A stretch of DNA of 64,000 bases from contig NZ_JQMG01000001.1 in assembly GCF_000744605.1 (NCBI RefSeq), forward strand, positions 1,612,001 to 1,676,000. Reading direction: 5' to 3'. Shown here in pieces: positions 18,685 through 27,153 of this stretch. The DNA is from Methylotenera sp. L2L1. Lineage in GTDB: Bacteria; Pseudomonadota; Gammaproteobacteria; Burkholderiales; Methylophilaceae. A program made the position numbers and the translations under genes. Below the pieces are notes generated by a model. It had not been told where the DNA came from. It saw only the letters and a list, made by a program, of their open reading frames with translations, and did not search any database. Within the stretch, counting starts at the first letter, position 1. Each line of letters opens with the position of its first letter.

Positions 18685-21309
18685 ATGACTATCGCGCCAT
18701 CTTCCAATGTTTCTAGTTCTTTAGCACCCAACGAAAGCCACACGCCCATGATGCGTCAGTACCTTGGCTTAAAGGCGCAGCACCCTGATATGTTGTTGTT
18801 TTATCGCATGGGCGATTTTTACGAACTGTTTTTTGAAGATGCTGAAAAAGCCTCTAGATTACTTGGCATCACTCTAACGCATCGCGGCAGCAGCAATGGT
18901 CAGCCCATTAAAATGGCAGGGGTGCCTTATCACGCAGCCGAGCAGTATTTAGCCAAACTTGCCAAAATGGGCGAGGCCGTCGCTATCTGTGAGCAAGTGG
19001 GTGACCCAGCAACCAGTAAAGGCCCTGTAGCACGTGAAGTGGCCCGTATTCTCACGCCTGGTACACTCACCGATGCCGCATTGTTAGATGAGTCTCGTGA
19101 TAACCAATTGCTTAGTATTTTTCAGGCGAATGGGGTTGTTGGCCTTGCGCGATTGAATTTAGCATCCGGTAGTTTCATCCTTAGTGAAATTGCTGTGGGG
19201 CTATTGGCACAAGAGGTGGAGCGTATTGCACCTAGTGAAATATTGCTTTCAGATGACTTTCAACACGGCTCGCTAAACGCCAGTAAAGTGGCTAAACGAC
19301 GCTTAAGTGCATGGCAGTTTGATTTTGATAGTGCATTTAGTACGCTGACTAAACAGTTTAATACGTATGATCTGAATGGTTTCGGTTGTGCCGATATGTA
19401 CCCTGCAATTTGTGCGGCAGGTGCTTTGCTCGATTATGTGAAGCATACACAACGCACCACCTTGCCACATATTAATGCCTTAAGTGTAGAAGCGACCAGT
19501 GCCTATTTACAGCTTGATGCCGCAACCAGACGTAATCTTGAAATTGATTTGACCTTGCGCGGTGAGGCTAGCCCTACGCTTTACTCCTTGCTTAATACCA
19601 CGCAAACCGCAATGGGTGCACGTTTGCTACGGCATTGGCTGCACCATCCCTTGCAAGACCGCAACCTAGTGATGAAGCGCCATGAGGCGGTTGCAGACCT
19701 GATGCAAACTAACCAACACTTGAGTTTACGGCAGACCTTAAAGTCTGTGGCGGATATTGAGCGTATCACTGCGCGCGTTGCCCTTAAAACAGCACGCCCA
19801 AGAGATTTATCTGGCCTAGCCGTGAGCCTGCAGCAGTTGCCTTTGTTGCAAGCACAACTTAATCAGCAATCGGCTAGTTTATTGCAGACCTTGGCTAGCA
19901 ACCTAACACCGCCAGCTACGGTATTAAACTTGCTCATCACTGCTATTAAAGCGGAGCCTAGTGTCGTGCTCCGTGAGGGCAGTGTGATCGCGGATGGCTA
20001 TGATGCGGAGCTGGATGAGCTGCGTGCGATACAAACCAATCATGGTGAGTTCTTATTACGATTTGAAGCGGCAGAAAAAGAGCGGACTGGTATTAGCAAC
20101 CTCAAGGTGGAATATAACAGCGTACATGGTTTCTATATTGAAATGAGCCGCACGCAGGCAGAGAGTGCACCTGCAGAATATAGACGCCGCCAAACCCTTA
20201 AGAATGTAGAGCGGTTTATTACCCCTGAACTCAAAGCGTTTGAAGATAAAGTGCTCAGTGCGAATGATCGCGCTTTAGCCCGTGAAAAAATGCTATACGA
20301 GCAAGTGTTAGTTGAACTTGGCCAATTTATTTCTGCACTACAAACCAATGCAGGGGCTGTGGCTAGTTTAGACGTGCTGTGTTGTTTTACTGAGCGCGCC
20401 ATCAGTTTAAATTATGTCGCGCCTACATTTACAACAGAGGCTGGGTTAGAGGTCGTGAACGGCCGTCACCCTGTTGTTGAGCAGATTTCTATGCAATCAT
20501 CAGGGCAGCCTTTTATTGCCAATGATGTGTCGCTTAACCCTTATCGTCAACTGTTGCTGATTACAGGGCCGAATATGGGTGGTAAATCGACCTTTATGCG
20601 GCAAACCGCATTGATTGTGTTGCTGGCATATTGTGGCTGTTATGTGCCGGCGACGAGCGTAAAGATTGGTGAGATTGATCGCATCATGACACGAATTGGT
20701 GCATCGGATGACTTAGCGGGTGGACGTTCAACTTTTATGGTGGAAATGACCGAAACCGCCAATATCCTGCACAACGCTACCGATAAGAGCCTAGTGCTGT
20801 TGGATGAAATTGGACGTGGAACCTCTACGTTTGACGGTTTAAGCTTAGCTTGGGCAGTTGCCAAACAGTTGTTAGAGAAAAACCGCGCTTATACTTTGTT
20901 TGCTACGCATTACTTTGAGCTGACGCGTATTGTGGATGAGTTTAAATATGCCGCCAATGTGCATTTAGATGCGGTTGAGCATGGTAACAACATTGTCTTT
21001 ATGCACAAAGTTGAAGAGGGTGCGGCTAACCAAAGTTACGGTCTGCAAGTGGCGCAACTTGCAGGGATTCCTAAGCCCGTTATTAGTGCAGCAAAAAGAA
21101 AATTAGCGCAATTAGAGCTAAATCAGGTAGTTAATCAAGATGCAACGGCAGTGCCGCAAGTCGATATGTTCATGATGAATGAGCAAGTCGAGGACATTCC
21201 ATTACACCCAGTGCTCACTGAATTAGAATCACTGCAAGTGGATGATCTCACGCCTAAGCAGGCTTTAGATATGCTTTACAGGCTAAAGGCGGCTGTCAAT
21301 CAATTGTAA
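18685..21309 (+). CDS. mutS: DNA mismatch repair protein MutS
   Basis: Mismatch-recognition ATPase. 874 residues, near the usual MutS1 length. The mismatch-binding Phe-x-Glu motif is in [13 protein letters not shown] (about residue 50). The Walker A motif is [10 protein letters not shown] near 630, with Walker [14 protein letters not shown] and the signature [17 protein letters not shown]. The C-terminal helix-turn-helix follows. A single gene, followed by a stem-loop terminator; no partner mutL is in the window. Confidence 0.97.
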   Translation: MTIAPSSNVSSSLAPNESHTPMMRQYLGLKAQHPDMLLFYRMGDFYELFFEDAEKASRLLGITLTHRGSSNGQPIKMAGVPYHAAEQYLAKLAKMGEAVAICEQVGDPATSKGPVAREVARILTPGTLTDAALLDESRDNQLLSIFQANGVVGLARLNLASGSFILSEIAVGLLAQEVERIAPSEILLSDDFQHGSLNASKVAKRRLSAWQFDFDSAFSTLTKQFNTYDLNGFGCADMYPAICAAGALLDYVKHTQRTTLPHINALSVEATSAYLQLDAATRRNLEIDLTLRGEASPTLYSLLNTTQTAMGARLLRHWLHHPLQDRNLVMKRHEAVADLMQTNQHLSLRQTLKSVADIERITARVALKTARPRDLSGLAVSLQQLPLLQAQLNQQSASLLQTLASNLTPPATVLNLLITAIKAEPSVVLREGSVIADGYDAELDELRAIQTNHGEFLLRFEAAEKERTGISNLKVEYNSVHGFYIEMSRTQAESAPAEYRRRQTLKNVERFITPELKAFEDKVLSANDRALAREKMLYEQVLVELGQFISALQTNAGAVASLDVLCCFTERAISLNYVAPTFTTEAGLEVVNGRHPVVEQISMQSSGQPFIANDVSLNPYRQLLLITGPNMGGKSTFMRQTALIVLLAYCGCYVPATSVKIGEIDRIMTRIGASDDLAGGRSTFMVEMTETANILHNATDKSLVLLDEIGRGTSTFDGLSLAWAVAKQLLEKNRAYTLFATHYFELTRIVDEFKYAANVHLDAVEHGNNIVFMHKVEEGAANQSYGLQVAQLAGIPKPVISAAKRKLAQLELNQVVNQDATAVPQVDMFMMNEQVEDIPLHPVLTELESLQVDDLTPKQALDMLYRLKAAVNQL

Positions 21310-21348
21310 AAATGCCAGCTCGCGCTTGTCATGGCTAGTTGGCATTTT
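21309..21348 (+). terminator. Stem-loop terminator after mutS
   Basis: AAAATGCCA and TGGCATTTT form a 9-bp stem that begins at the mutS stop codon and ends in four T residues. The loop is 22 bases, longer than ideal but able to form smaller internal pairs. Confidence 0.6.
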
Positions 21349-21419
21349 CAAAGGTATCACCCCATCAATCTTGAAGTGCATCATTAAGTGCGCTTTGTCT
21401 GGGTACAACAGTGTGCGTG

Positions 21420-21436
21420 CGCACCTTATTTGTGCG
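21420..21436 (+). promoter_or_regulatory. NtrC-like enhancer site upstream of nasT
   Basis: CGCACCTTATTTGTGCG contains GCAC-N7-GTGC and agrees at 10 of the 13 fixed positions of the NtrC consensus TGCACC-N4-TGGTGCA. Its centre is about 120 bp upstream of the start expected from the sigma-54 promoter at 21521-21536, a normal enhancer distance. Binding is inferred from sequence only. Confidence 0.6.
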
Positions 21437-21520
21437 AACAGCTAGCGCTACCACTGTTCACTTCATGCCATAAAGTACGCTATTCCATATTAAACAAGTG
21501 GTTAAGCTATTTTTTAATAG

Positions 21521-21536
21521 TTGGCACATCTATTGC
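21521..21536 (+). promoter_or_regulatory. Sigma-54 promoter of nasT
   Basis: TTGGCACATCTATTGC keeps the invariant GG and GC with ten bases between them and nearly the full TTGGCAC/TTGC core. It lies 33 bp before the nasT ATG, leaving room for a start near 21548. Sigma-54 control fits nitrogen-limitation induction through NtrC. Confidence 0.82.
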
Positions 21537-21569
21537 TTATACTAGTTCAGTCTATCGAGTTAAGCTGCT

Positions 21570-22145
21570 ATGTTAAAAGTAATGATTGTTGATAATAATT
21601 TGGAGCGTGTTAAACCACTCAAGCAGTCCTTGCTTGATAACGGTTACGACGTCATCGCCCATTTAAGAGATACCATCAATTTAAATGATGCATGCAGTAA
21701 GTTGCAACCAGACGTAGTGGTGATCGATACAGATTCACCTAGTCGCGACACATTGGAGCATATCTGTGTCATGACGATGAATGATCCGCGTCCAGTGATG
21801 ATGTTTACCCATGATGGCGATAAAGAGCAGATTAAATTAGCAACGCAGGCCGGTGTGTGTGCTTATGTGGTGGGAACTTTACCTAATGAGCGCCTGCAAC
21901 CAGTGATTGATGCTGCGGTTGCCAGATTTGAAGAATTTAAGAATTTACGTGTTGCCTTGCAAGAGGCAAATACCAAGCTAAGCGAGCGCAAAGTAATTGA
22001 ACGTGCAAAAGGTTTGATTATGAAACAGCGCAATGTGGATGAAAATGAAGCCTATAGCATGTTAAGAAAGATGGCGATGGAAAAACATACGCGCATCGGT
22101 GCTTTGGCAGAACAAATTGTTGAAGCAGCACAGTTGCTACTTTAG
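21570..22145 (+). CDS. nasT: ANTAR-domain transcription antiterminator NasT
   Basis: 191 residues. The N-terminal receiver-like domain (1-120) starts MLKVMIVDNNLERV, and the phosphoacceptor region reads VVVIDTDSPS, an atypical pattern. A coiled linker (about 118-135) leads to the ANTAR RNA-binding domain (135-190: ERKVIERAKGLIMKQRNVDENEAYSMLRKMAMEK). NasT proteins bind twin-hairpin leaders and let polymerase pass a terminator when nitrate or nitrite is present. Exactly such a leader lies between nasT and nrtA. The usual partner NasS, a cytoplasmic NrtA-like nitrate sensor, is not encoded here. Confidence 0.93.
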   Translation: MLKVMIVDNNLERVKPLKQSLLDNGYDVIAHLRDTINLNDACSKLQPDVVVIDTDSPSRDTLEHICVMTMNDPRPVMMFTHDGDKEQIKLATQAGVCAYVVGTLPNERLQPVIDAAVARFEEFKNLRVALQEANTKLSERKVIERAKGLIMKQRNVDENEAYSMLRKMAMEKHTRIGALAEQIVEAAQLLL

Positions 22146-22185
22146 CTGATAAGTTAATACCAATTCGGTGGTGGTAGAGTCCAAA

Positions 22186-22248
22186 AGTCCAATGACGGAC
22201 TGGTGAGCTAAATCATCCAAGCAGTAAAAAAAGAGCCAATGGTGGCTC
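22186..22248 (+). promoter_or_regulatory. ANTAR-binding twin-hairpin RNA leader of nrtA
   Basis: Two perfect 5-bp hairpins with six-base loops: AGTCC-AATGAC-GGACT (22186-22201) and GAGCC-AATGGT-GGCTC (22233-22248). Each loop has A at position 1 and G at position 4, the defining ANTAR recognition features. A strong intrinsic terminator follows 21 bp later. The structure is read directly; the mechanism, NasT dimer binding to permit readthrough into nrtABD, follows from the characterised NasR, NasT and EutV systems. Confidence 0.88.
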
Positions 22249-22269
22249 AGATCAAGTAATACAAGACAA

Positions 22270-22336
22270 AGGCGTCTTGATAAGCAATCAACTCTTTAAT
22301 TTAAGAGCTGGTTCAACTTATCAGACGCCTTTTTTT
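22270..22336 (+). terminator. Intrinsic terminator in the nrtA leader (NasT target)
   Basis: A long hairpin formed by AGGCGTCTTGATAAG and CTTATCAGACGCCT with a single bulged A and an inner CTCTT/AAGAG stem, followed by a run of eight T. It lies 44 bp before the nrtA start codon, so default termination would stop transcription before the transport genes. Confidence 0.88.
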
Positions 22337-22380
22337 ATGGATTTTTTTTAGATTGTTTGGATTATTTTAGGAGAGCTAAG

Positions 22381-23685
22381 ATGGGCAATGACAATATTAG
22401 TAATAAACAAATTAAAGTAGGTCAGCAATCAGATTTGGTGATTGACCCTGCGCGCCGTGACTTTTTTAAAATGAGTGCGATGGGGGCTTTAGGAGCAGCA
22501 GCGATGATGGGTTTAGTGCCGAACGGTATCCGTACACAAGCTTACGCAGCAGGTTCAGATGCACCAGAAATCAAAGAAGTGAAAATTGGTTTTATTCCAT
22601 TAACAGATTGCGCGCCGATTATCGTGGCTGCGGAAATGGGTTTTGATAAGAAATACGGTATCAAAATCACGCCTTCAAAAGAAGCATCTTGGGCTGCAGT
22701 GCGTGACAAGGTTTCTAACGGTGAGTTGCATGCAGCACATATTCTGTACGGTATGGTATATGGCGTGCAACTAGGCATCGGTGGTCAGCAAAAAGACATG
22801 GCTGTGTTAATGGGTTTAAACCATAACGGTCAAGGTATTACGCTTTCTAACCAACTTAAAGATAAAGGTGTTAAAGACGGTAAAACACTAAAACGTTTAA
22901 TTGATAACGAAAACCGTGACTATACCTTTGCACAAACATTCCCAACCGGTACGCACGCAATGTGGCTTAACTATTGGCTTGCTGCAAACGGCATTAATCC
23001 AGTCAAAGATGTCAAAAATATTGTAGTACCTCCACCGCAAATGGTCGCCAATATGCGTATTGGTAACATGGATGGATACTGTGTTGGTGAGCCTTGGAAC
23101 GCTAGGGCGATTTTCGACAAAGTAGGTTTCACTGTCGCTACAACGCAAGATATCTGGGCAGACCATCCTGAAAAAGTATTGGGTGCAACTGCTGAGTTCG
23201 TAGATAAAAACCCAAATACAGCACGTGCCATGATGATGGCGATTCTTGATGCATGTCGTTACATTGATGCAGCTGAAAATCGTGCGAAAGTGGCTAAGCT
23301 GATTTCAGGTAAAGCTTACGTGAATGCGCCAGAACAAGTAATTGCAGGACGCTTTGTGGGTGATTACGACAATGGTAATGGCAAGGTGTGGAAAGACCCT
23401 AATTACATGAAGTTCTTTGATGATGGCAAAGTGAACTATCCGTTCTTATCAGATGGCATGTGGTTCTTAACACAGCATAAACGTTGGGGCTTACTCAAAT
23501 CTGACCCTGACTACTTAGGTGTGGCAACTAAGATCAACCAAGTAAAACTTTATTCTGAAGCCGCATCGCAATTAGGTGTCGCTGTGCCAAAAAGCACAAT
23601 GCGTAGCAGTAAATTGATGGATGGCACTGTGTGGGATGGCTCAAATCCAGCCGCTTATGCTGCATCGTTCAAAATTAAAGTGTAA
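22381..23685 (+). CDS. nrtA: Nitrate ABC transporter substrate-binding protein NrtA (Tat-exported)
   Basis: Periplasmic nitrate/nitrite-binding protein. The ATG at 22381 with AGGAGA upstream is preferred over an in-frame TTG at 22357, giving 434 residues. The leader carries a twin-arginine motif (ARRDFFKMSAMGALGAAAMMG), with cleavage expected near YAAGSDA. The binding fold starts VKIGFIPLTDCAPIIVAAEMG, as in NrtA/CynA-type proteins. First gene after the ANTAR terminator; nrtB and nrtD follow closely. Because it is exported, it cannot serve as the cytoplasmic NasS sensor. Confidence 0.93.
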   Translation: MGNDNISNKQIKVGQQSDLVIDPARRDFFKMSAMGALGAAAMMGLVPNGIRTQAYAAGSDAPEIKEVKIGFIPLTDCAPIIVAAEMGFDKKYGIKITPSKEASWAAVRDKVSNGELHAAHILYGMVYGVQLGIGGQQKDMAVLMGLNHNGQGITLSNQLKDKGVKDGKTLKRLIDNENRDYTFAQTFPTGTHAMWLNYWLAANGINPVKDVKNIVVPPPQMVANMRIGNMDGYCVGEPWNARAIFDKVGFTVATTQDIWADHPEKVLGATAEFVDKNPNTARAMMMAILDACRYIDAAENRAKVAKLISGKAYVNAPEQVIAGRFVGDYDNGNGKVWKDPNYMKFFDDGKVNYPFLSDGMWFLTQHKRWGLLKSDPDYLGVATKINQVKLYSEAASQLGVAVPKSTMRSSKLMDGTVWDGSNPAAYAASFKIKV

Positions 23686-23730
23686 GCCATGATGCATCGC
23701 ACAAATAGAGTTGCGCCTTAAGGAGTTGAA

Positions 23731-24576
23731 ATGACAACAAATACTGTAAATAAAATAATGCCTACCGCTAAATATTTCTCTTTAAGCAGTTCACGTAATT
23801 TAAATACGCAGGCTTATCGTTTTTTTAGATGGGTGCTACCGCCAATTTTTGGGTTGTTCTTGCTAGTGATGATTTGGTCATTGATTGCAGAGCATAGACA
23901 AGAGTTGCCAGGACCAATTAAAACTTGGGCCTCAGCGGTTGAATTGTTTAGTGATCCGTTTTATGACCATGGCATCAATGACAAAGGGGTGGGTTGGAAT
24001 ATCCTGGCATCATTGGAGCGCGTTGGTTTGGGTTTTGGTTTAGCTGCGCTGATTGGAATCCCGCTTGGTTTTGTCATTGGTCGTTTTGAGTTTGTGGCAA
24101 GAATGACTGCACCAGTGATTAGCTTGTTGCGGCCAGTCTCGCCACTTGCATGGTTGCCAATTGGGTTGCTGGTGTTTAAAGCAGCAAATCCTGCAGCGAT
24201 TTGGGTAATCTTTATTTCGGCAGTATGGCCTATGATTATCAACACGGCAGTCGGCGTGAGTAAAGTGCCACAAGACTATATGAACGTGGCAAAAGTGTTG
24301 AACTTAAGTGAATGGAAGATCGTTACCAAAATACTGTTTCCGTTTGTGCTGCCTTACATGATGACCGGTGTGCGCCTTTCTATCGGTGTTGCATGGTTGG
24401 TGATTGTGGCGGCTGAAATGCTAACAGGTGGCGTTGGTATCGGTTTCTGGGTGTGGGATGAGTGGAATAACTTGAATGTTGAGCACATCATCATCGCAAT
24501 TTTCGTCGTAGGGATTGTTGGTTTGTTGCTTGAGTTAATCCTCACGCAAATCGCTAAACGATTTAGCTACGAATAA
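23731..24576 (+). CDS. nrtB: Nitrate ABC transporter permease NrtB
   Basis: Inner-membrane permease of the NrtABCD system, 281 residues. About six transmembrane segments are visible, the first at FGLFLLVMIWSLIA. The cytoplasmic EAA-like loop reads MNVAKVLNLSEWKIVTKILFPFVLPYMMTG and would contact the ATPase. AGGAG precedes the start. It lies 45 bp after nrtA and 28 bp before nrtD. Confidence 0.94.
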   Translation: MTTNTVNKIMPTAKYFSLSSSRNLNTQAYRFFRWVLPPIFGLFLLVMIWSLIAEHRQELPGPIKTWASAVELFSDPFYDHGINDKGVGWNILASLERVGLGFGLAALIGIPLGFVIGRFEFVARMTAPVISLLRPVSPLAWLPIGLLVFKAANPAAIWVIFISAVWPMIINTAVGVSKVPQDYMNVAKVLNLSEWKIVTKILFPFVLPYMMTGVRLSIGVAWLVIVAAEMLTGGVGIGFWVWDEWNNLNVEHIIIAIFVVGIVGLLLELILTQIAKRFSYE

Positions 24577-24604
24577 CCCACTTAAATATCCTTTAGGAAC
24601 GATC

Positions 24605-25408
24605 ATGGAAAAAGCAAACGCTGACAAATATGTACAACTAGAGCAAGTGGATATGACCTTTCATACCAAAAAAGGGACATTCAATGCGCTTAAGGGTATT
24701 AATCTAAATATTAGAGAAGGCGAGTTCATTTCAATTATTGGGCACTCTGGTTGCGGTAAGTCTACAGTGCTGAATTTAATCGCAGGCTTGTTGCAGCCTT
24801 CAGAGGGCTTGTTGTTCTGCGCAGGCCGTGAAATTGCGGGGCCAGGTCCTGAACGTGCAGTCGTGTTTCAAAACCACTCTTTATTGCCATGGCTAACTTG
24901 TTATGAAAACGTGTATCTCGCAGTAGAGCGCGTATTTAGCACCGAGACCAAAGCCCAACTTGAGGCGCGCACGCATGCCGCTATCGAGTTGGTAGGGCTG
25001 TCACACTCTAGCGACAAACGACCTAATGAAATTTCAGGTGGTATGAAGCAGCGTGTTGGCATTGCCCGCGCTTTGGCCATGGAGCCAAAAGTACTGTTGC
25101 TGGATGAGCCTTTTGGCGCGCTAGATGCATTGACTCGTGCCAATCTGCAAGATGAGCTGATGAAGATTATGGCGAAGTCTGGTTGTACTGCGGTAATGGT
25201 GACACATGATGTGGATGAGGCTGTATTGCTATCAGACCGTGTCGTGATGATGACCAATGGCCCAAGTGCAACGATTGGTGAAATTTTAGAAGTTAACTTA
25301 CCACGTCCAAGAGCACGTTTGGCACTGGCAGAAGATAAAGAATACAACCATTTACGTAGTGAAGTGCTGCGCTTTTTATATGAGCGACATGCTAAAAAAT
25401 CGGCATAA
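24605..25408 (+). CDS. nrtD: Nitrate ABC transporter ATP-binding protein NrtD (NrtC/D type)
   Basis: 267-residue ATPase. Walker A GHSGCGKST (about 48-56), signature SGGMKQRVGIARA, Walker B VLLLDEPFGALD and the switch histidine in VMVTHDVDEA are intact. It lacks the NrtA-like C-terminal domain of cyanobacterial NrtC, so one ATPase presumably works as a homodimer. The porin gene starts 55 bp after the stop, so it belongs to the same transcript. Confidence 0.94.
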   Translation: MEKANADKYVQLEQVDMTFHTKKGTFNALKGINLNIREGEFISIIGHSGCGKSTVLNLIAGLLQPSEGLLFCAGREIAGPGPERAVVFQNHSLLPWLTCYENVYLAVERVFSTETKAQLEARTHAAIELVGLSHSSDKRPNEISGGMKQRVGIARALAMEPKVLLLDEPFGALDALTRANLQDELMKIMAKSGCTAVMVTHDVDEAVLLSDRVVMMTNGPSATIGEILEVNLPRPRARLALAEDKEYNHLRSEVLRFLYERHAKKSA

Positions 25409-25463
25409 AAGCCAAGGATTTAAAAAGACTACATCAATATTATTACTTATAAAAGGGATTAAC

Positions 25464-26915
25464 ATGAAAACCAAAACAGTGTTCAAGATGAATATGATCA
25501 TGGCTTGTACCGCGCTAGCGCTGACTGGTATGGCACAATCAGCTTACGCAGAAGATGAGGCGGTTACTGAATATACTTTCTTAGATGCTATCAAAGATGG
25601 TAAGCAAATGACTAACTTCCGTTTACGTTACGAAAGTGTGAATCAAAATGGCTATCAGTCAACAGCTGGGTCATCAAAGAAACTTAACACAGGCGAGGCG
25701 TTTACTTTACGCAGCTTGATTGGGTGGCAAACTGCGCCATACAAAAACTTTAGTATCGGTGCACAAATCACAGATGTGCACGAATTTAACGATGACTTTA
25801 ATGACCGTAGAAATAATGTGCCTGAGCACAGTAATGCTGGTGCGGTGGGTGCGGCGGCTCTTAATAAAGCGCTATATCCTAACATTGTAGATGCTGGCTT
25901 TACTGATATTAATCAACTTTATGTGGATTGGACTGGTATCAAAAACACTAAAGTGCGCTTGGGTCGTCAACAACTTAATTTAGACAATGTGCGTTTCATT
26001 GGCGACATTGCGTTTAGACAAAATATGCAAGTATTTGACGGTGTTTCTGTCTTAAACAAGAGTATTCAAGATGTAGAGCTTTTTGCTGCACACTTTGATA
26101 AAGTTCGCCAAATTACCACTAAAGATCGTCATGGTAATATTGATATTGTGAATGCAAAATACCGTATTTCACCTTCTGAGTCGTTGGTTGGTTATGGCTA
26201 CTTGATTGATGTGGCTAACTTAGGCCAAAACAATGGTAACCCAGCTGCAATCGGCACTGCAGCACAAGGCGGTAACGGTTTAGGTGCTAGCCAAGACACT
26301 GCTTCTACAGCAGGAGCAACGACTGATGCTAGTAGCAAAACTTTTGGTGCGCGATTAGACGGTGTACGTGCGATTAATCCTGACTGGAAAGTGCTGTACA
26401 CAGCAGAATACGCTAAACAAACTGACATGAGTGGTGGTAGTCCACTAATCGATGCGCATTATTTTAAATTAGGTGGCGGTGCGGCATATGGTGCATGGTC
26501 AGTGCGTATTGATCATGAAAAACTTTCTAGTAACGATGGTCAATATGCATTCCAGACACCACTAGGTACTAACCACCTATTCCAAGGTTGGGCAGATCAC
26601 TTCTTGGCAACCCCGCGTCAAGGTATTGAAGATAGCTTTGTTACAGTAGCTGGTGCTATCGATAAAGTGAAGTTATATGCTGAGTATCATGTGTTCAAAT
26701 CTGATGAAAAATATCAGTCTACCGATGGAAGACTTGGTGATAAATACGGTAGCGAGTTTGATGTAAGTGCTACTTATCCCTTCAGTGACAAGTTGTTAGG
26801 GAAGGTTGAGTATGCAAAGTTTAATGAAAGTGATATTTACGGTACTACCTTACAAAATGCAGCACGTAAAGGCGATAAAGAGATTGTTTGGGTAACCGGC
26901 ATGTACACATTCTAG
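25464..26915 (+). CDS. Outer-membrane porin, alginate-export family
   Basis: 483 residues from the ATG at 25464, preceded by AAAGGGA; an upstream in-frame start overlapping nrtD is rejected. The signal peptide ends AYA-EDEA. Alternating beta strands and the closing strand ending VWVTGMYTF identify a beta-barrel with a terminal phenylalanine. Similarity is to alginate-export/AlgE-like porins. Its position as the last gene of the nitrate ABC operon suggests it passes nitrate across the outer membrane. The substrate is inferred from context only. Confidence 0.85.
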   Translation: MKTKTVFKMNMIMACTALALTGMAQSAYAEDEAVTEYTFLDAIKDGKQMTNFRLRYESVNQNGYQSTAGSSKKLNTGEAFTLRSLIGWQTAPYKNFSIGAQITDVHEFNDDFNDRRNNVPEHSNAGAVGAAALNKALYPNIVDAGFTDINQLYVDWTGIKNTKVRLGRQQLNLDNVRFIGDIAFRQNMQVFDGVSVLNKSIQDVELFAAHFDKVRQITTKDRHGNIDIVNAKYRISPSESLVGYGYLIDVANLGQNNGNPAAIGTAAQGGNGLGASQDTASTAGATTDASSKTFGARLDGVRAINPDWKVLYTAEYAKQTDMSGGSPLIDAHYFKLGGGAAYGAWSVRIDHEKLSSNDGQYAFQTPLGTNHLFQGWADHFLATPRQGIEDSFVTVAGAIDKVKLYAEYHVFKSDEKYQSTDGRLGDKYGSEFDVSATYPFSDKLLGKVEYAKFNESDIYGTTLQNAARKGDKEIVWVTGMYTF

Positions 26916-26960
26916 GCATTGCGTTAAGTAATGTTGCATACTAAATGTGTAGCAAAGCAT

Positions 26961-26994
26961 AATGCACCATTATGGAATTCCATAATGGTGCATT
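26961..26994. promoter_or_regulatory. 34-bp perfect palindrome with two NtrC half-sites, upstream of nirB
   Basis: The 17-base arm AATGCACCATTATGGAA is followed by its exact reverse complement, a perfect palindrome of 34 bp centred at 26977/26978. It contains TGCACC-N4-TGG and CCA-N4-GGTGCA, each an intact half of the NtrC consensus TGCACC-N4-TGGTGCA. It lies about 115 bp upstream of the sigma-54 promoter at 27092. The best reading is an enhancer for the nirB operon; an alternative is a U-tract-less terminator for the porin transcript. Confidence 0.6.
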
Positions 26995-27091
26995 GGCACT
27001 GTTAGAGAGCTGATGCTAATAAAGTGGTATTTGGCGAAAAAAATAAGTAATTGTTTTAAATGAATAAAATTATTTTGCGAAATTGTAAAAC

Positions 27092-27107
27092 TTGGCATGA
27101 ATCCTGC
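27092..27107 (+). promoter_or_regulatory. Sigma-54 promoter of the nirB-nasA operon
   Basis: TTGGCATGAATCCTGC has the invariant GG-N10-GC spacing and the TTGGCA/TGC core. It lies 46 bp upstream of the nirB ATG, so transcription should begin near 27119. It matches the promoter found before nasT and fits NtrC control of both halves of the nitrate cluster. Confidence 0.8.
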
Positions 27108-27153
27108 CTATATGTGAGCGGAATGACAATTTAGATTAATTGATGGTGAAAAC

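Noticed and set aside
21388-21576. 62-codon open frame on the plus strand between mutS and nasT
   Set aside because: It overlaps the sigma-54 promoter, the NtrC-like site and the nasT start, has no ribosome site and no recognisable protein features.
22357-22380. Upstream TTG start for nrtA
   Set aside because: The TTG precedes the AGGAGA ribosome site, which is correctly placed for the ATG at 22381.
25359-25463. Upstream in-frame extension of the porin overlapping nrtD
   Set aside because: The ATG at 25464 has a ribosome site and begins a clean signal peptide.
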